From contig JAMXBD010002741.1 in the NCBI GenBank assembly GCA_024138025.1, forward strand, positions 1-64,000: a stretch of 64,000 bases of DNA, given 5' to 3'. This DNA is from Combretum micranthum. Its lineage: Eukaryota; Streptophyta; Magnoliopsida; Myrtales; Combretaceae. The notes beneath the pieces are model-generated. The model saw nothing but the letters and a program-made list of their open reading frames with translations, was not told the origin of the DNA and searched no databases. The first letter of the stretch is position 1. Each line of letters begins with the position of its first letter. This document shows, one piece after another, positions 12,001 to 23,329 of this stretch. The position numbers and the translations under genes were made by a program.

Positions 12001-13145
12001 ATTGCTATGTCTAAATAAATATTTATATAGAAAAATTATTTAACAATATCTTTAGAGCATAAGATCTTTAAAAGTTTGAGAACAACCAACATATATGAAA
12101 TTGTTCAGGAAAGGAGTTGTAAAGAAAAAAAAAAACGTGAAAAAGAAGACGCATATAATATGTTTCTTTTATCAATTCCTCGATGGATTTAAAAGGGGAC
12201 GAAGAATGAGAAAAGGGTTTTAATATTATCTTTCCCGTGTTGCATCCCCCGTTGGCACAAGAATAGGTGAAAAAGACAGATGGACTTTCACCGACACGAA
12301 CAATATCCTCATTCATGAAAGAATTTAACCATCGGCAGTTTCTCGGCTCTTTTTCTTAATCTCATTCTAAAAGAAGATTTATTTCAGCCTCGGCGGTTCC
12401 CAATCTTACGAAGCTGGAATCGGTGATTTCGATTCTGACTCGATCCGGTTTGGAATCGTTACCTATGTCTATGTGGTCTTATCATGAATTGAATGATTTG
12501 GCTGTTGACAAACGACCAAACAATATATTAAAATAAAATAAAAAATCTTGAAACAAAAATTTATGTCAATATAACCTCCATTCTTGACATTTTCAAAGGA
12601 GATAATATTGGAAAAGACAGACAAGAGATGAAATAGGAAAGGTGAACTCATGCACTCCATGACAATGTTGGCAACAAAAGACTTATGTGATTCACATATT
12701 TGACATATCTAAGCTAGCAACAGAACGCACCTTAATTTATAAAAATCAACAAATTGGCCTTCTTGATCTATTGAGGGAGGAAAAAAAATTAGAGAAGCAT
12801 GTGGTTTTCCCTAATGTCTAAAGAGTGTCTAAATTACTTCTCCTTATGGTATAAAGATTGTAATTCCTAGTTGTTTCTTATAGTAAATTTTTTCTATCCT
12901 TACTCGTAGTTTTTACCTTAAATTATTTAGAGATTTTTCATGTAAAATTTGTGTGTTCGTCTCCTTTCTTTGTTTTATCTCAAATTCATAAGCTGGAAGT
13001 TTTTCTTTATTTGAAGCTAATATTCATAATAAGTAATTTTAGACCAAAATACCAAATTTTGTTAATATACACAATAACAGTGCATGTGGAAATAGTAGAA
13101 GCTATTTTTCTTGGCTCAAAGCAATTATAATACAAGCAATGGCAG
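9017..13145. other. Long intergenic stretch, no gene seen
   Basis: AT-rich, with a (TA)n run at 9630-9649, an A-run at about 11511 and a GA-rich patch near 11750. A patch at 10130-10290 is richer in G+C, with repeated GCCGGC and GGCGGTGTA words of unknown nature. Small open frames (for example 12068-12316 minus) have no recognisable domains. Confidence 0.5.
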
Positions 13146-13650
13146 CAAAATTGGACATTGGGAAATTTAATCGAAGTAATAAAAATTGAAGATGAATGTA
13201 ATTTTACATAAAGATAATTGCCTAGGAGTTGTTAATGGAATGCTGGTAGATTTCACAAATGAAGCCAAGTGGGATGAAATGGATGGGAATATTATTGCAA
13301 ATCTTTTTCTAGGATTAGCAGATAGAGTATTATCAAGTATGGTGAAAAAGAAGATGACAAAGGACATTTGAGACCACCTTACCAATTTATATGAGCCCAA
13401 ATAACTCCATAATTAAATTCCTTAAGAGAAAATTATATACGCTCCAATTGTTGGAATCCATTTTTGTAACAAAGCACATCAACACTTAAGCATTTTATCT
13501 TTTAAACACACTTTATTAGATTATAAAATAGGGTTTAGTGAGCATACTAAACTTCTATTTCAAAGTCTACCTTACTCATATGATCAACTAATCATCAACT
13601 TAATAAACAACATTGATGCAGGATGCATGATAGGGTTAGATTATTGGTGA
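13146..13650 (+). pseudogene. Decayed Ty1/copia gag fragment
   Basis: The translation follows the plant copia gag (UBN2) pattern. KFNRSN (about 13163) should lead into a conserved tryptophan, but one base is missing at about 13187, shifting the frame. After the shift an open frame gives KMNVILHKDNCL, EAKWDEMDGN, LFLGLADRVLSSM and TKDI, up to TGA at 13369-13371. The same frame continues with DHLTNLYE and, further on, LFQSLPYSYDQLI, the later gag helices. No LTRs or pol are attached, so this is an isolated remnant. Similarity is by pattern only. Confidence 0.6.
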
Positions 13651-13802
13651 CAATCACAAAAAATGCATATTATTATTTTAGGAAGATTATTATTTTTTAT
13701 AGATATGATTAGTTGTTTATTTTTTTTTTTTTCTAGATTTAATAAGATTAGTATTATTTTAATAGGAGTATCCTTTTCTTTTATAGAATTAATATCTCTT
13801 TT

Positions 13803-13834
<32 letters not shown>
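13803..13834. repeat. (AC)n(AT)n microsatellite
   Basis: Eight AC units run directly into eight AT units: a compound simple repeat. Confidence 0.95.
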
Positions 13835-14902
13835 CAAATCTGTTAATTAGATTTTATTCTAATCCTATAAATATACTAGACTTGTAACATTCAATAGAGA
13901 TTTTGATAGGATAATATCATTTTGTTTCTCCTATCTTTCCTGTTGTTTTGTGGAATTAATAGGATGATAGCATATTGCTTTATGAAATTCGTATGCAAAT
14001 CAACAAATCGCAAATTTATCTTTTTTTCCAAATTTCGCACTCTTATTGAGGTTTCAAATTTTCATGGTTTTTTGTTTAGGTAAAACCAAAAGATATATAA
14101 AAGATCGTTTTCTAATATTCATAAGTGAATGAACAGAACTTGATATTATCCCCTTTCATGTAGTTTTGTTGCTTCAAACATTCTCATAGACAACCTAGTA
14201 TTTGATGAAATTATTGCAATTGTTATTCTTAAAGAAGAGAGTCAAAACAAAAACAAGAAAGATAGGTTAAAAGTGCCTTACAGGCAGAGACCTTAATGGT
14301 GATGCAAGGGAGAAAATGGACAGACATATATCATATTTTTTAGAAAAAAAGTTTTAGAACTATCATTACTCTTTTCTTAAAATTTCGAATTCTTGCATAA
14401 ATTTTAAATTTTGATGCCAACAACTTAGAAACTCTCAGAATTAATAGGTGTTGAAGATCACAAGCTGAATATTGATGTGCGAATCAATGTCTTGCGATAA
14501 AACTTAAATGTATTGCTACGTCAGCCAACTTGATGGGATTAAATATCTTGTCAATTAAAAATAAAGACTATAAAAGGGATTTTTTTACCTAATATTAAAA
14601 AAAAGGAAATTATGATTGTAAATAACTGCAATTTGTGAATAATTGCATTGTACAACTGGTGCATTTGCTACTTAATTCAAAAAGTCTTTTTTTTTATTTT
14701 TCTTTTTCAAAGTAGCGTTGAAATGAATGACCAAACAATTTAGTGCCATTGCCCGGAAGCTTCTCTACCAAATATTAGACATGTGGTACAACAGAGCAAC
14801 TAGTTTCTTTGTTTTATTTGACTTGTTTGTAAATATTCCTTTTAGCTTTTGGTTGTACTGGTGTAGAGTCTTTGTTTTCTTGGGTACATATGCAAGATGA
14901 TT
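13835..14902. other. Intergenic, no gene seen
   Basis: AT-rich flank of element 2. No coding similarity or structured repeat was recognised apart from homopolymer runs. Confidence 0.5.
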
Positions 14903-15165
14903 TGTGAGAGTATGCTGAGTTGGTTATTTATTCCAGTGTCTTATTTGTATTCGCTGGGATTTGTTTGTTAGTTAAGTTTTCTGTGTATATATATAGAATA
15001 GGAATAACAGAATAGGTAGTATGAGAGATATTGTTTTTTTTTTTTTTTGTAACAAAATTTTTCTTCCTTCTTCGTTACAGAGCTTTCTCTTGATCATGGA
15101 ACCCATTCGCTGAACTTCTTAGTCGTTCGTCAATAAACATGGAATTCATTTACTGAACTTCCTCA
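14903..15165 (+). repeat. Element 2 5' LTR
   Basis: TGTGAGAGTATGCTG to GAACTTCCTCA, 263 bp. It has a TATATATATAG box near 14988 that may serve as promoter and a T15 run at about 15033-15047. Confidence 0.95.
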
Positions 15166-15180
15166 TGGTATCAGAGCAGG
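15166..15180 (+). promoter_or_regulatory. Element 2 primer binding site
   Basis: TGGTATCAGAGCAGG abuts the 5' LTR with no spacer and matches the 3' end of plant initiator tRNA-Met. Confidence 0.93.
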
Positions 15181-15255
15181 TACTATTCTTCTTGCTTACA
15201 TCTTCTTCTGTTTCAATCAAGAATTAGAATTCCTTTCGATTGAGATTGATTGAAT

Positions 15256-16815
15256 ATGGGAGATCAATTAATTTCCGATCCGCTGCATGTTTCTGGATCT
15301 GATGGTCTGGGTATGAGTTTGGGAAATATATTGTTCAATGGAAGTAATTTCCTTACATGGCATAAATCAATCAAATTGGCTTTGGGAGCAAAATTAAAGC
15401 TAGGTTTTATAGATGGATCAATACCTAGACCAGCTGATAATTCTCCAGAGTTAATTAAATGGAAACGAACAGATGACATGGTTAAATGTTGGATTCTTAA
15501 TTCCATGACTATTGACTTGGCACAAAATTATGTGTATACACAATCTTCTCGAGATTTATGGAATGAAATTGTGAAGCAATATGGTGGAGCTAATGGACCA
15601 CTAGTTTATCAATTGCAACATGAAATTAGTTCTATGAGGCAAGATAATCAGTCAGTTGCTGCCTATTACAATAAGCTTAGACGTTGTTGGGATGAGCTTT
15701 TAGCTTTACATCCATATCCTACTTGTGATTGTGGGAGAATGGATTACTGCACCTGTAAATTGAGAGAACGTGTTGTTGAGTTTGAATCAGAGGCTAGAGT
15801 TTTACAGTTCTTGATGGGATTGAATGATGCATATGAAGGTGTGAGGAATCAGATACTGTCAATGGAGCCTTTACCAACAATAAATAGAGCTTTTTATTTG
15901 GTACAACAAATAGAAAAGCAAAGACAAGTGATTGGAAATATTGGTTCTAATGTTGAGATGGCAGCATTCTCCTTAAACAGAAATGAGGGAAGTAGGACTA
16001 GTTTTGACAAAAGAAAGAATAAACGTGTGGTGTGTAAACATTGTAAGGTTGAAGGTCATTCAATTGAAAATTGCTTTCAATTGATTGGATTTCCAGAATG
16101 GTATAAGGGAAGACGAAATGGTGGTAAGACGAGACAAGTGAATTCTGCTGTTATGGGAAGAGAGTGTTTGAATACGGTCCAAGCTTTTGATACACCATTT
16201 GATCAGTTTTCGCAAATTAAAGAAGGACAGCAGAGTAGTGCATCTCATGTTACAAATGCTGTTCAAAGTCATGATAAAGTGTTTTTACAAAATCTTTGTG
16301 AAGAAATGATGCAATTGATGCAAGAAAAATCAGATGGAATAGGTTTGGCTGGTAATCTTACTCAGTTTGCAGGTACTCTCTCAACTTCTTCTTGTTGTAA
16401 CATTGTGAATAATAATATGTGTTCTTGGGTAGTGGATTCTGGAGCTACTGATCACATTACTCCCTATCAGACCATCTTGCAAAATATTCATACCTTAAAT
16501 CCACCAATCACGATCAGATTACCTAATGGTAGTACCACATTAGTTCATAGTGTTGGATCTGTTATACTTTCTGATTCATTCCAATTGAATCATGTGTTTC
16601 ATGTTCCATCTTTTACTCACAATCTTTTATCCATCCACAAGCTTGTCTCAACTAACAATCTCATTGCATTTTTTGATGCCAACACCTGTCATTTTCAGGA
16701 CCGGAACAGTAAGAGAGTTATGGCAACAGCCCCTACATTACATGGATTATATGTACCCAATTCTAAAAGTTTGACTGGTGCAACGAGTTCAACTTCTTTG
16801 TTTTATACTAGTTGA
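15256..16815 (+). CDS. Element 2 gag and protease
   Basis: An open frame of 519 codons from ATG 15256 (MGDQLISDPLHVSG); TTG 15250 upstream is less likely as the start. It contains the copia gag N-domain (GNILFNGSNFLTWHKSIKLA), the gag helical core (WNEIVKQYGGANGPLVYQLQ) and a CX2CX4HX4C knuckle (CKHCKVEGHSIENC, about residues 255-268). The aspartic protease has an intact DSG (WVVDSGATDHIT, about residues 392-403). The frame ends at TGA 16813-16815, within the protease to integrase linker; the same frame stays open afterwards. Gag would form particles and protease would process Gag-Pol. This half of the element looks intact. Confidence 0.9.
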   Translation: MGDQLISDPLHVSGSDGLGMSLGNILFNGSNFLTWHKSIKLALGAKLKLGFIDGSIPRPADNSPELIKWKRTDDMVKCWILNSMTIDLAQNYVYTQSSRDLWNEIVKQYGGANGPLVYQLQHEISSMRQDNQSVAAYYNKLRRCWDELLALHPYPTCDCGRMDYCTCKLRERVVEFESEARVLQFLMGLNDAYEGVRNQILSMEPLPTINRAFYLVQQIEKQRQVIGNIGSNVEMAAFSLNRNEGSRTSFDKRKNKRVVCKHCKVEGHSIENCFQLIGFPEWYKGRRNGGKTRQVNSAVMGRECLNTVQAFDTPFDQFSQIKEGQQSSASHVTNAVQSHDKVFLQNLCEEMMQLMQEKSDGIGLAGNLTQFAGTLSTSSCCNIVNNNMCSWVVDSGATDHITPYQTILQNIHTLNPPITIRLPNGSTTLVHSVGSVILSDSFQLNHVFHVPSFTHNLLSIHKLVSTNNLIAFFDANTCHFQDRNSKRVMATAPTLHGLYVPNSKSLTGATSSTSLFYTS

Positions 16816-18150
16816 ATTTGTAATCATACTTCAAATAACAGTTTAGATAATGTTTGCCTACTTCATGATAGATTGGGTCATACTTCATTGTCTAAACTGA
16901 AACATATAGTTTCATTTCCTCGTAATAAAAATACATGTCCAGATTTCCTTTGTGAGGCTTGTCAGAAATCAAAATTTCATCGCCTTGCTTTTCTTCATAG
17001 TAGTCATGTATCTGATTTTCCTTTTCAATTGTTACATATTGATATATGGGGACCCTATAAGATTCCTTCAATTTTAGGAGCACGATATTTCTTGCCAATT
17101 GTGGATGATTTTTCTAGATCCACATGGACTTTTCTTATGCATCATAAATCACAAACACACACTCTTCTTGATCAATTCTTCAAATATGTGTTAAATCACT
17201 TTTCCATTATACCAAAATCTGTTCGCACAAACAATGGACTTGAGTTCTTGTCCCATTCTTGTCGATCCTTGTTTCATAGTCTAGGAATTTTGCATCAAAG
17301 AACCATAGTTTATACTCCCTAACAAAATGGCGTAGTGGAACGGAAACATAGACACCTTATTGAGACTTCTCGAGCCTTAATGCTTCATGCCAATTTTCCT
17401 AAGGAATTTTAGGGAGAGTGTGTTTTAGCTTCTACCTATCTTATTAACAAGATGCCTATGAAAAGATTGGGCTGGAAATCACCTTTTGAGCTTTTGTTTA
17501 AATGTCCTCCCACTTATGATACTTTGAGAGTTGTAGGATGCTTGTGTTTTGCTGCAAATACATCACCCAATAGAGATAAATTTTCTTCCAAGAGTCTCAA
17601 ATGTGTTTTTCTAGGCTATGAACAAGGTCAAAAGGGGTACAAGGTCTTTCATCTTGATACCAAGAAAATTTTTGTTAGTCATGATGTAGTGTTTTTTGAA
17701 AATCAATTTCCTTTTCGTGATTCTCAATCTACTGTTACTTCTTCTCCTTTGTTTCATTCTTCTTCTCCTTTTAATGATGATACTAGTGATGCTGTGTCAA
17801 TATGTCTTGTTTCTTCTTCTCACAGTTCTGTCCCTTCTAATACACACATTGTTCCTCTTGATACGTCTTCTAATGTTCTTGATACACAGTCCATTTCTGT
17901 TGGTCCAGAAAACACTACTACATCATTTGTTGCTTTGAGAAGGTCTTCTCGATCTCGTCAACCACCAGTTTGGCTTAAGGATTATGTACATACTCTTCAT
18001 GATAATAATGTTGCCTCTGCTGTTCCTTCATCTTCTCCCTTATATCCTTTATACACTTCCACTTCTTTTGCCCATTTTCCACATGATTACACCATATCTT
18101 TAGCTTCTGTTTTAGCAGCCAAAGAACCATATGATTATTCACAGGCGTTA
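16816..18150 (+). pseudogene. Element 2 integrase (nonsense mutations)
   Basis: Continues in the gag frame after the TGA. The pre-integrase zinc region (RLGHTSLSKLKHI then CEACQKSKFHRL) is followed by the core: LHIDIWGP with the first Asp, a second acidic position changed to Asn (RTNNGLEF where RTDNGxEF is usual), and the QNGVVERKHRHL Glu. TAA at 17323-17325 replaces the usual Gln before QNG, and TAG at 17410-17412 replaces the usual Trp before GEC. Both fit C-to-T type decay. The copia C-terminal signature (KCVFLGYEQGQKGYKVF) follows at about 17610. Integrase inserts the cDNA; this copy lacks a catalytic Asp and is truncated by the stops. Confidence 0.88.
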
Positions 18151-19628
18151 CACAAAGGAGTGGGTGGATGCTATGCAAAAGGAGCTACTTGCTCTTGATT
18201 CAAATGACACATGGGAGTTAACTACTTTGCCAAAGGGAAAGAAGGCGGTGTAAATGGGTATATAAACTCAAGTATAGGCCTGATGGAAGCATTGAAAGGT
18301 ACAAGGCTCGTTTAGTTGCAAAAGGATTTACTCAAGTTGAAGGAGAAGACTTCCATGATACTTTTTCTCCAGTTGTAAAGATGAGTACGGTTCGTATTTG
18401 CTTGCTGTGGCTACATCTTTTGCTTGGCCAATTCATCAAATAGATATCAATAATGCATTCTTGCATGGATATCTAGATGAAGAGATCTATATGGTTCCTC
18501 CTCAAGGATATGCTCAGCTCAACCACATCAAGTATGTCGATTGAAGCGTTCCTTTATGGTCTTCGACAGGCTTCTCGACAATGGAACATTGAGATTTCCA
18601 CTTTTCTTATATCTCAAGGTTACATTCAATCTCCTCATGATCATTCCTTGTTTACCAAACATAGTGATGCTGGTTCTGTCATTGTTCTTCTTTATGTTGA
18701 TGACATGCTCTTGACTGGTTCTGATTTTTCTGCTCTATTGGTTCTTAAGCAAGCTTTAGATGCCAAGTTCACTATTAAATATGGGTTTAGCTCGTTTCTT
18801 TCTGGTTTGGAGATTTGTAGAACATCCAAGGGGATGTATGTCAATCAGCACAAGTATATTTCTGATGTATTGATTGATGCTGGGATGGCTGCTGCTAAAC
18901 CAGTTGGTATTCCTTTACCTTCTGGTCTGAAATTTGCTCGAGACAGTGGAGAGCTCCTTGATAATCCATCTTTTATCGTCGCATTGTTGGTCGCCTTTTG
19001 TACATCACTCTTACACGTCCAGACATCAGTCATGCTGTACATTGCTTAGTCAATTCTTTCTCAACCACGGACTCACATTTAAATGCTCTTTTCCATGTTC
19101 TACGTATCTTAAAGGTTCTCCTACTTGGGATTGTTTTACTCTTCTTCTAATCCTTTAACGCTTCATGGTTATTGTGATCTGACTGGGCAGCAAGTCTTCT
19201 TGATAGAAAATCAATCTCGGGTTTTGTATCATGCTTGGTCTGCTCTTGTTTCGTGGAAAACAAGAAGCAATCGACGGTTGCAACTTCTTCCTCCGAGGCT
19301 GAGTATCGCAGCATGGCTTCTACTGTCAAAGAGCTTCTATGGACGTCTTACATATTGCGTGATATTTCTCTCAGTATCCTTTCCCATCTCTTTATTTTGT
19401 GACAATCGCTCCACATTACTCATTGCCTCTAATCCTTGCTTACATGGACGAACAAAACATATCGATATTGATGTTCACTTTGTTCGTGATCATGTCAAGT
19501 CTGGTTTCTTGCAGCCTCAGTATATTCCTTCTCACCAACAGTTGGCTGATTTACTTACTAAGAACCTTCCTCAACGTCAATTGGTTTTTCTTTGTTCCAA
19601 GTTGTCTCTCAGATGTGATTCAACTTGA
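18151..19628 (+). pseudogene. Element 2 reverse transcriptase and RNase H (frameshifted)
   Basis: The frame shifts near 18150 into EWVDAMQKELLALDSNDTWE, shifts again near 18250, and the first RT motif [20 protein letters not shown] is at about 18437-18495. A further one-base loss near 18550 precedes LYGLRQASRQWNIE. The catalytic YVDD is intact (VLLYVDDMLLTGSD, about 18690). RNase H is split across frames but ends with the expected GRTKHIDIDVHFVRDHV and LADLLTKNLP (about 19448-19570). At least three frameshifts prevent translation. Confidence 0.88.
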
Positions 19629-19636
19629 GGGGGGGA
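19627..19636 (+). promoter_or_regulatory. Element 2 polypurine tract
   Basis: GAGGGGGGGA lies directly before the 3' LTR. Confidence 0.9.
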
Positions 19637-19900
19637 TGTGAGAGTATGCTGAGTTGGTTATTTATTCCACGTGTCTTATTTGTATTCGCTGGGTTAGTTG
19701 TATTTGTTAGTTAAGTTTTCTGTGTATATATATAGAATAGGAATAACAGAATAGGTAGTATGAGAGATATTGTTTTTTTTTTTGTAACAGACTTTTTCTT
19801 CCTTCTTCGTTACAGAGCTTTCTCTTGATCAGGGAACCCATTCGCTGAACTTCTTAGTCGTTCGTCAATAAACATGGAATTCATTTACTGAACTTCCTCA
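19637..19900 (+). repeat. Element 2 3' LTR
   Basis: 264 bp, nearly identical to 14903-15165. Differences are a few bases near 19667 and 19692 (CGTG versus GTG, and a short insertion), a shorter T-run, and one substitution near 19834. Confidence 0.95.
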
Positions 19901-20544
19901 TGAGTTAAATAGCCAAGGGTCATGCAACCCTTCACCTTAAATTAAAAGAGAAAAAATGAAAAACATTTTTTCAATTAGAACACATTAGGCACAACTCCTG
20001 GCCATCGAGCATGTTATCATCTTTCCTTTTCTTTATTCCCACCCCCACCCGCCGCCCTAAATTAGGTCAAACAATCCACCAATTATAATAAATTGCAATC
20101 GACCTTTTATTGGGTTTGTTGTATTTTATATTGTCTACATATTTATTTATTTTATCATTCTTAATTAATAATCAAGAAAAGAAAATTCAATTCATGAAAG
20201 TTCGGCATTAGAGACTTCACAATTTTCCTCATTTATATCGTTTTTAAACAAAAAAGACATTTTGGGAAATACATATTAGGAGGGAATAGAATGATGCTGC
20301 CATATATATATTCACACACATATGGGTTGGAATTAAATAATTAAAATAAATTGAATATTATTCTCGATCCGAAAAGACTGGCAACACAAAGGATAGTATA
20401 GATATCAGTCATATAAAATATTCTATAGTTTTGAAAATAATAATACTTTCTATAGCCAGCCAAAAAAAAAAAAAAAAGAAAAAACACTTTCTGTCAATGG
20501 TAAAAGATGGCAATACTCTGAAGAAGAAATCTTCATGGAAGAGA
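19901..20544. other. Intergenic and 3' flank of the CASP-like gene
   Basis: AT-rich. The last part, next to 20545, is probably 3' untranslated sequence of the minus-strand gene. It has an A-run at about 20462-20476; no clear AATAAA was found on the minus strand. Confidence 0.45.
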
Positions 20545-23229
20545 TCACTTGAAAAAGTAGCCTTTAGCACCACCATTGCTGCTTGTTGAGGATTTACGGC
20601 TGATGGAAGAAAGTACTGAAACAGCAGCCGTACATAAGAAACCTAAGAGCACCAAACCAGAGACTATGATTCCCCTGTCCAGAAATCTTTTGAACTTGGT
20701 CTTGTCATCCTCAGTTACAGGCACAACAAATCCGACAAAGATTACAGAAAGAACATCTACAGATCTTTTTAGTTCAAAGCTAATGGATAAACCAGCACCA
20801 ACTCCTGAGGCTAGAACAAAACTGATGAGCTGCAAAATCGATGTAAGTTGAAAGTACAATAAGCTTTAAGAGCACAAATTAAAATTGAAGTTGAGCATCT
20901 AAGTGTCTACATTTTCGGTCTGTTGAACGATCTATTTTTTTTATATTTATATTATATTTATTTTATATTAATATATAATCTGTTTAATTGATTTATAAGT
21001 AAAAATTTATAATTTTTATCGGCTTTTATTTTTAATAAATAATTTATTTGAAAATAATAAAAAAATAAAATCAAAATAACAAAAAGATGACAACACAAAC
21101 TAACCTAAAATCACAATAAAAATGTATGATTCTTTGCTTGTAACCATAAAATACATGTTATCCTAAAATCTGGAATTCTAATATATACATAATGTTTCGA
21201 GATGATTGCTTAGTAATATACTACGATACTACTTTGCAATTTTTTATTGATGAGACCATATTTTTATCTTGGTAAATAGATATATGCTGGACTAAATACA
21301 ATCCGGCAAAATTACTTTGGAAACCATATTCTAATATTGAGCTTTACACATGAAAACTAATGCCGACACTCTAGAATACTTTATTTAGCTCTTTTTTATA
21401 GCAATAAGTTTCTTTTTAAAAAAAATCTCAATATATACACAAAATAAAATAAAATTTATATTTTATTCAACTGAATATAATAAGATTAGAAATGAAAAAT
21501 GTTATTTTGGTATTATTTTGTTCTATGATTGAGAGCATATTTAGAATAAAAGTTTTATTTTGTAAGGAGTACCAATTTCTCCAATCAAGGAAATGAGTAA
21601 AATTCTTCATTTATTCCACATTATATGAATAAATATTGATGATTTAAATTATGTAACTTGATTAATAAAATAGTTATTTCACTGTATAAAAAATTAAAAA
21701 ATTCTATTTCAGCAAACCAAATACAACATATAACAGTTTAATAGCAAGATTGAAATGTTTAAAAGCAAGATTAAAAAACTTGAAACTGGACGTTATTACT
21801 CTATATCTTTAGATATAAAGTTGCGGCATCCAATCCCCATCTGGCATACAAAAAATTAATATTCCCTTACGGAGTGACGTGAGATTGAATTATAAGTTCA
21901 TTCAAAGATCGAATTTGTTTAAGAGTTTCCCGTTTATTTTATCGTTATCAAATGACGACATCCTTAAAAAAATAAATAAATAAATAAAACAAAGGTTAGC
22001 AAAAAGATTATATATCTATATATGCAAAACGAAAATACACCCCTGAAAGAATCAAATCAAAATCTTCAAACCTTATCTCCATAAAAATCGAACTCCGGCA
22101 GGAATTTTTTGCCTATCAACCTTTTCTTTAACGGCATAATATGCAGCAAAGGGCAGTTGCAATAACGTATATGCCGCCCCGATGGCCGTAGTGGCGAGAA
22201 CAAATCTGTCCATTAATGTATCGCCATAGCAAAACTAAATCACATATTCCACACTATATTATTGTTGTTGTATAATGCATTAAATATAGTTTTGATAAAC
22301 TTTCATAGGCTTTTTATTCATCTTCGAAAATTTTCATTTAGGCAGTATTTGGTTACACAATTTTTCATGATATAGAATTGGACAAAGTCATTATAGCATG
22401 TTTGGCTTACAAAATGTATATAGGATTGGACAAAACTCTCTCTATGGGACTAGACAAAACTTAAAAATTTTATCCCTTATACTTTATGGTACAAAAATAT
22501 TAGAATCGAATAAAAATAAAATTTCTTAATAAAAAGTTTATCAATACTATCCTATACCATACATACTAAAATGGTACAAGAAAATTATATTGTCTAATTC
22601 TCCTTTTACTATCTAGTTTTTAGAACCAAACGCTACCTTAACCTTATGGCACTCAGATTAAAGGTATAGATGGCTAATTACCTAATATCCTTGTAGTATT
22701 CAATACTAATCTCCTAGATGGTAGAACATACTCAAATCCTCACCATCATTGTTATGAAGGAGGGAAAAAGGAAAAGGAAAAAGAAAAAAATCAAAGGTAT
22801 TAATGGTTACCCAATGATTTGAGCAAATTCATGCTTATTTACTACCACTATTTTATCGCCCCGTAGAAAGTAGAAACTATTTTCTATACCAAAATCACCT
22901 CATCAGTTTGAAGTACCACGAAAATCAAATTTTACCGCGGCATCATGTCTAACTAGCATTTTTGGTTTCACCGCATTACAGAGGGCAGCATTAGGAATAA
23001 AAATCTAGAATGATTAGAACATCCACATGCACAATCCTACAACACAGCCTCAATCCACATTTTATATCAGTTCGTACCTGTATGCATGGATGTCCTTGAA
23101 ACTGATCTTGTCTCCATTACTATCCGTATACCTGTTGGTGACCATCAACGCAATAGAAGCAGCTAGCAGACCCAATGTGAAGATCCTTAGTATAAGCATG
23201 GAACCTGCCATGGCTTTTACTGATGCCAT
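20545..23229 (-). CDS. CASP-like (CASPL/DUF588) membrane protein gene, 3 exons, one-base frameshift
   Basis: The only host gene recognised. Exons on the minus strand are 23229-23078 (ATG MASVKAMAGSMLILRIF, 50 codons plus 2 nt), 22205-22072, and 20829-20545 (stop TGA). Both introns (22206-23077 and 20830-22071) begin GT and end AG, and in-frame TAGs lie upstream of the ATG. With one base ignored in exon 2 the product is 189 residues with four hydrophobic segments: about 11-30, 52-76, 96-115 and 149-171. The family's TM1 arginine (R15) and the aspartate before TM3 (GDK, D94) are present, as is the loop LPEFDFYGDK. The best match by pattern is the CASPL4D type. CASP-like proteins form plasma-membrane domains; CASPs organise the Casparian strip, but the role of this member is unknown. 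The frameshift (22105-22110) would truncate it to 94 residues. Confidence 0.85.
22105..22110 (-). other. One-base frameshift in an A6 run, exon 2 of the CASP-like gene
   Basis: Exon 2 is 134 bp, while phase-0 joining to exon 3 needs 133. On the minus strand the frame is right up to VKEKVDRQK and correct again one base later at FLPEFDFYGDK, so the extra base sits in this six-A run. As read, translation stops at a TAA that overlaps the end of exon 2. It could be a real null allele or a homopolymer sequencing error. Confidence 0.8.
22341..22637. mobile_element. PIF/Harbinger (Tourist-like) MITE in intron 1
   Basis: 297 bp with imperfect terminal inverted repeats (GGCAGTATTTGGTT at left, complement of AACCAAACGCTACC at right). 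A TTA target duplication lies on both sides (22338-22340 and 22638-22640). The GGxxGTxTTTGGTT terminus and 3-bp TTA duplication are typical of PIF/Harbinger. No coding capacity. It lies entirely inside intron 1, away from the splice sites. Confidence 0.75.
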
Positions 23230-23320
23230 TATCAATATTGTAAACTACTACTCTCTTCTTCTTCCTTCGATACCTTAGTATTATTATTCGACGGGGTTAA
23301 TGTTTATCAACGTTGCATTT

Positions 23321-23328
23321 CTTTTATA
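23321..23328 (-). promoter_or_regulatory. Candidate TATA box of the CASP-like gene
   Basis: TATAAAAG on the minus strand, about 92 bp before the ATG at 23229, a plausible core promoter position. No other evidence. Confidence 0.45.
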
Positions 23329-23329
23329 T

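Larger units (their letters stand above)
14903..19900 (+). mobile_element. Element 2: full-length Ty1/copia retrotransposon
   Basis: Two LTRs of 263 and 264 bp, starting TGTGAGAGTATG and ending ACTTCCTCA, flank a 4.5-kb interior. The flanking pentamers TGATT and TGAGT are a target duplication with one mismatch. A tRNA-iMet primer site follows the 5' LTR and a G-rich polypurine tract precedes the 3' LTR. The domain order gag, protease, integrase, RT, RNase H is diagnostic of Ty1/copia. The LTRs differ at few positions, so the insertion is young relative to element 1. Even so, pol has several stops and frameshifts, so it may have been copied in trans or decayed quickly. Confidence 0.95.

Noticed and set aside
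23027..23278. 83-codon plus-strand frame
   Set aside because: Antisense of CASP-like exon 1 and its flank; the minus-strand exon has splice sites and family similarity.
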